NCBI RefSeq assembly: GCF_022808595.1
Contig: NZ_JAKUCN010000001.1
Coordinates: forward strand, 310,001-374,000
DNA length: 64,000 nt
Source: Microvirga solisilvae
GTDB lineage: Bacteria > Pseudomonadota > Alphaproteobacteria > Rhizobiales > Beijerinckiaceae
Reading direction: 5' to 3'
The notes under the pieces were generated by a model. It made no database searches, had not been told where the DNA came from, and worked only from the letters and a program-made list of their open reading frames with translations. Both the position numbers and the translations under genes were made by a program. Shown here one piece after another: positions 61,263-64,000 of this stretch; position 1 is the stretch's first letter, and each line of letters opens with the position of its first letter.

Positions 61263-62987
61263 ATGTCATTGATGGACGGTTCCGTCGCCCAGCAGCATCT
61301 GTCCCTGCGCCGCCTTTCGGCTGCGCAACTGGCGAGCTTCATCGAGCGTAGCCATGTAAGGTTGTGCGCCGTGCTCGTGCTGCTGTCGCTTGCCTGCTTC
61401 CTGCCTGGCTTCTCGACCCTCCAGCCCATGGACCGTGACGAGCCGCGCTATGCCCAGGCTTCCAAGCAGATGCTGGAAACCCAGGATTTCGTCGATGTGC
61501 GCTTCCAGGACGAGGCGCGCTACAAGAAGCCGGTCGGCATCTACTGGATGCAGAGCGCCACCGTGGCCATCGGCGATGCTCTAGGCATCCCTGAAGCCCA
61601 TACGACCATCGCGCTTTATCGTTTGCCGTCCCTGTTCGGCGCCATTGCCACGGTTCTCCTGACCTATTGGGCCGCCCTGGCCTTTTTCGGCAGGCGAGGG
61701 GCGTTCCTGACGGCAGCCCTCATGGCCACCTGCGTCATCCTCATGGTGGAGGCACGGCTCGCGAAGACCGATGCCATGCTGGCGGCTTGCTCCGTCGCCG
61801 TCATGGGCGGGTTGGCGCGTGCCTATCTGAGCCGTGGCGCAGGGGTTCTGCCCCGGCGGGCCCTGCTGATCTTCTGGGCAGGCTTCGCTCTCGGCATCCT
61901 GATCAAGGGGCCGCTGATCCTGATGTTCGCAGGCCTCACGGCTGCCGTTCTATCCTACAGGGAGCGCTCTACCCGCTGGCTGCTTACCTTGCGGCCCTGG
62001 CTTGGCTTGGCTGTCACGCTGGCGGTGGTGCTGCCGTGGTTCATTGCCATCGCGATCAAAAGCGGTGGCGCATTCTATTCGCAGGCCGTGGGGCACGACA
62101 TGCTGGGCAAGGTCGGCACCGCTCAGAAGTATCATTGGGCGCCGCCCGGCTTCTATCTGATATCGTTCTTCGCCACCTTCTGGCCGGGTGCGATCCTTGC
62201 CGCCATTGCGGTGCCCTTCGCTTGGATCCACCGCAAGGAGGAGCAGGTCGCCTTCGCGCTCGCTTGGATCGTGCCGTCCTGGATCGTCTTCGAGGCTGTG
62301 CCGACCAAGCTGCCCCATTACACCCTGCCGCTGCTGCCGGCAGTGGCCATCGTGACAATCATGGCGATCTCCCGCCATTTCGTCGGGCCTCACCGCCCCC
62401 TGGCGAAGCTGTCGACAATTCTCATTCCCTTTATCCCGGTAGGCCTGACCATCGGCCTCTCGGCGGCCAATTGGTCCTTCGACGGTACGCTGCCTTTCCG
62501 CGCGCTGCCTGCCCTGGTGGCCGCCTGCGCATTGGCTTTTTATGCCTGGTGGCTCTTCGTCAGGAATCGCCTGCTGAGCAGCCTCTGGGCGAGCTTTGTC
62601 GCCTCCGTCTGTTTGGCCATAGGGGTCTTTGGGTTCGCTCAGCTCGACCTCCGTTCCCTGAAGATATCGGATCGCTTGGCCGAGCAGGCTCAGAATTTCC
62701 GGGGCAAGACCATCATCGCCACCTTGGGATACCGGGAGCCCAGCCTGGTCTTCCTCACGAGCACCAATCTGCAGATGCTCGATACGGGAGCGGAAGCCTC
62801 TGCTTTGATGAAGCAGCATGGCTGCACCATGGTCTTTGTGGAAAAGCGCTTCGAGAAAGAGTTCCAGACAGAGAACGAACGTCTCGGAGTGAAGCCTGCG
62901 CTCTCGACCCGCGTCACGGGTTTCAATATCAACAGCGGACGGCGCGTGGATATCGGTGTCTATACCGTCTCGTCCGGCTGCATATGA
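61263..62987 (+). CDS. Family 39 glycosyltransferase, ArnT-like
   Basis: A 574-residue polytopic membrane enzyme of the PMT/ArnT type, which moves a sugar from a polyprenyl-phosphate carrier to an acceptor such as lipid A. After helix 1 it has PMDRDEPRYAQASKQML, with the conserved Asp-Glu pair, and then RYKKPVGIYWMQ. About eleven to twelve helices run to residue 480, and the C-terminal part is soluble. Starts at 61263 or 61272 are both possible. It is followed by a dolichol-phosphate-mannose-type transferase and a LAB_N gene, which fits lipid A or envelope glycan decoration. Confidence 0.87.
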   Translation: MSLMDGSVAQQHLSLRRLSAAQLASFIERSHVRLCAVLVLLSLACFLPGFSTLQPMDRDEPRYAQASKQMLETQDFVDVRFQDEARYKKPVGIYWMQSATVAIGDALGIPEAHTTIALYRLPSLFGAIATVLLTYWAALAFFGRRGAFLTAALMATCVILMVEARLAKTDAMLAACSVAVMGGLARAYLSRGAGVLPRRALLIFWAGFALGILIKGPLILMFAGLTAAVLSYRERSTRWLLTLRPWLGLAVTLAVVLPWFIAIAIKSGGAFYSQAVGHDMLGKVGTAQKYHWAPPGFYLISFFATFWPGAILAAIAVPFAWIHRKEEQVAFALAWIVPSWIVFEAVPTKLPHYTLPLLPAVAIVTIMAISRHFVGPHRPLAKLSTILIPFIPVGLTIGLSAANWSFDGTLPFRALPALVAACALAFYAWWLFVRNRLLSSLWASFVASVCLAIGVFGFAQLDLRSLKISDRLAEQAQNFRGKTIIATLGYREPSLVFLTSTNLQMLDTGAEASALMKQHGCTMVFVEKRFEKEFQTENERLGVKPALSTRVTGFNINSGRRVDIGVYTVSSGCI

Positions 62988-63004
62988 TTCCTTCTCTCAA
63001 GAGG

Positions 63005-63021
63005 GGGCCCGCTGCGGGCCC
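63005..63021 (+). promoter_or_regulatory. Short GC hairpin between two glycosyltransferase genes
   Basis: GGGCCC and GGGCCC pair across the loop GCTGC. It lies 8 bases before the ATG of the family 2 gene and may influence its translation or end transcription from upstream. Confidence 0.4.
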
Positions 63022-63028
63022 TTGATCG

Positions 63029-63760
63029 ATGACCGACCTTACCCCGGCTCCGCGCCTCAGCGTCGTGGTGCCTGTCAAGAACGAAGCCTTGAACATCCTG
63101 CCCCTCGTGGAGGAGATCGAGCGCGCTTGCTCGGCCCTCACACCGTTCGAGGTGATCTACGTGGATGACGGCTCCACCGACGACACAGCCCAACAGGTGC
63201 TGGCCGCCCGCACGACCCGGCCCTGGCTGCGGCTGGTGCGGCATGAGGCAAGCTGCGGGCAGAGCGCGGCGGTGCGCACCGGCGTCCATGCCGCGCGAGG
63301 GCCGATCATCGCCACTCTCGATGGGGATGGGCAAAACGATCCGGCCTTTATTCCGCAAATGGTGGCGGCGCTCGACGATCAGTCCGTGGGGATCGTGGCC
63401 GGCCAGCGTCTCGGACGCAAAGGCACAGCCAAGCGCTGGCAGTCGAAGATCGCCAATGGCGTGCGTGGACGCGTTCTCAAGGACGGCACGCGCGACACCG
63501 GCTGCGGACTGAAGGCCTTCCGTCGAGACATCTATATGCGCCTGCCGTATTTCGACGCCCTCCATCGCTTCATGCCCGCGCTCGTCAAGCGGGAGGGCTA
63601 TAAGATCGCCCATGTCGACGTGGTGGACCGTCCTCGCCATGCGGGCCAATCGAATTACGGTTTGTTCGACCGCCTGTGGGTTGGCATCCTCGATCTTGCG
63701 GGTGTGTGGTGGCTCATCCGCCGCCGTCGCCGTGTACCCGTTTCCCAAGAAATCCTTTAA
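63029..63760 (+). CDS. Family 2 glycosyltransferase (polyprenyl-phosphate type)
   Basis: A 243-residue GT-A glycosyltransferase. The N-terminus LSVVVPVKNEALNILPLVEE and the metal-binding region VIYVDDGSTDDTAQQ are typical. ATLDGDGQNDPAFIPQMV (DGDGQ in place of DADLQ) and GCGLKAFRRDI follow. Proteins like ArnC or dolichol-phosphate-mannose synthase have this layout. It lacks the long C-terminal membrane part of ArnC. It probably makes the lipid-linked sugar used by the upstream ArnT-like enzyme. Confidence 0.88.
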   Translation: MTDLTPAPRLSVVVPVKNEALNILPLVEEIERACSALTPFEVIYVDDGSTDDTAQQVLAARTTRPWLRLVRHEASCGQSAAVRTGVHAARGPIIATLDGDGQNDPAFIPQMVAALDDQSVGIVAGQRLGRKGTAKRWQSKIANGVRGRVLKDGTRDTGCGLKAFRRDIYMRLPYFDALHRFMPALVKREGYKIAHVDVVDRPRHAGQSNYGLFDRLWVGILDLAGVWWLIRRRRRVPVSQEIL

Positions 63761-63773
63761 GGCGAGTTCTCCG

Positions 63774-64000
63774 ATGCTGATGCGCCTGTCTCACGATATC
63801 GGGCTGTATTTCTACGATATCGTTGTCACCCGCTTCGACCTCTGGGCCGCCTTCGGCGTCATCGCGCAGTTCGTTTTCGGCGCGCGCTTCATCGTGCAAT
63901 GGATCGCGAGCGAGAAGGCCGAGAGGAGCGTCGTTCCCATGGCCTTCTGGTTCCTGTCCATCGCCGGCGGATTGATGACGCTGGTCTATGGCTTCGTGCG
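63774..64000 (+). CDS. LAB_N (lipid A biosynthesis N-terminal) membrane protein, partial
   Basis: The first 75 residues are visible and the window cuts the gene. The sequence has RFDLWAAFGVIAQFVFGARF, VQWIASEKAERSVVP and MAFWFLSIAGGLMTLVYGF, the pattern of the LAB_N domain (lipid-A-disaccharide synthase N-terminal-like). These are small two- to three-helix membrane proteins often found next to ArnC/ArnT-like genes. Starts at 63774 or 63780 are possible. It completes a GT39-GT2-LAB_N cluster. Confidence 0.85.
   Translation, partial: MLMRLSHDIGLYFYDIVVTRFDLWAAFGVIAQFVFGARFIVQWIASEKAERSVVPMAFWFLSIAGGLMTLVYGFV

Overview
The window is GC-rich, densely coded DNA from an alphaproteobacterium of the Rhizobiales, most likely Methylobacteriaceae/Beijerinckiaceae and close to Microvirga. 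This placement is an inference. It rests on gene order (nagZ-scpA-scpB-tatABC-serS-surE-pcm-nlpD-DUF815-yajC-secDF), an EcfG-type stress sigma factor, a RopA-like porin fragment, a DUF1127 protein, and TrmFO beside many small secreted Rhizobiales-type hypotheticals. No prophage, insertion sequence, CRISPR array or rRNA operon was recognised.

Bases 1-14451 are housekeeping. They carry the 3' end of nagZ, condensin partners scpAB, an orphan ABC ATPase, the Tat translocase, seryl-tRNA synthetase, the surE-pcm-nlpD stationary-phase/cell-division set, a DUF815 ATPase, the Sec accessory genes yajC-secD-secF, and homologues of two mitochondrial complex I assembly factors (NDUFAF3-like and NDUFAF6-like). 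Hairpins lie between tatA and tatB and between yajC and secD.

Bases 14475-24629 are mixed: trmFO, a short-chain dehydrogenase, a DUF1127 protein, an RTX protein, two small secreted proteins, a miniature porin-like protein, a diguanylate cyclase, a methyltransferase and a hybrid histidine kinase. Bases 24793-31393 carry uvrA divergent from ssb, an M20 peptidase, a GNAT acetyltransferase, rppH and a small protein. Bases 31421-44527 hold marC, a PP2C-like phosphatase, a SIMPL protein, a repeat-rich intergenic kilobase, gyrA, small secreted proteins, coaD, two cyclophilins around a TonB/TolA-C-like protein, queA-tgt and tRNA-Lys(UUU).

Bases 44803-64000 are the accessory, signalling and envelope part. 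There is a four-PAS GGDEF-EAL protein, a LuxR-type regulator with a degenerate receiver, and an ECF sigma/anti-sigma pair divergent from a Gly/Asn-rich secreted subtilase. Two facing ECF-type promoter motifs lie in the gap between sigma gene and protease. Further on are pepT, a lytic transglycosylase, a response regulator, a YidB protein, an EcfG-type sigma factor that appears to carry a NepR-like anti-sigma segment at its own N-terminus, two tandem serralysin-type metalloproteases, and a lipid A-type glycosyltransferase cluster that runs off the end.

The observations I rate highest are the NepR-EcfG fusion, the ECF/anti-sigma/subtilase divergon, and the C-terminal module shared by the two serralysins and the RTX protein 40 kb away.
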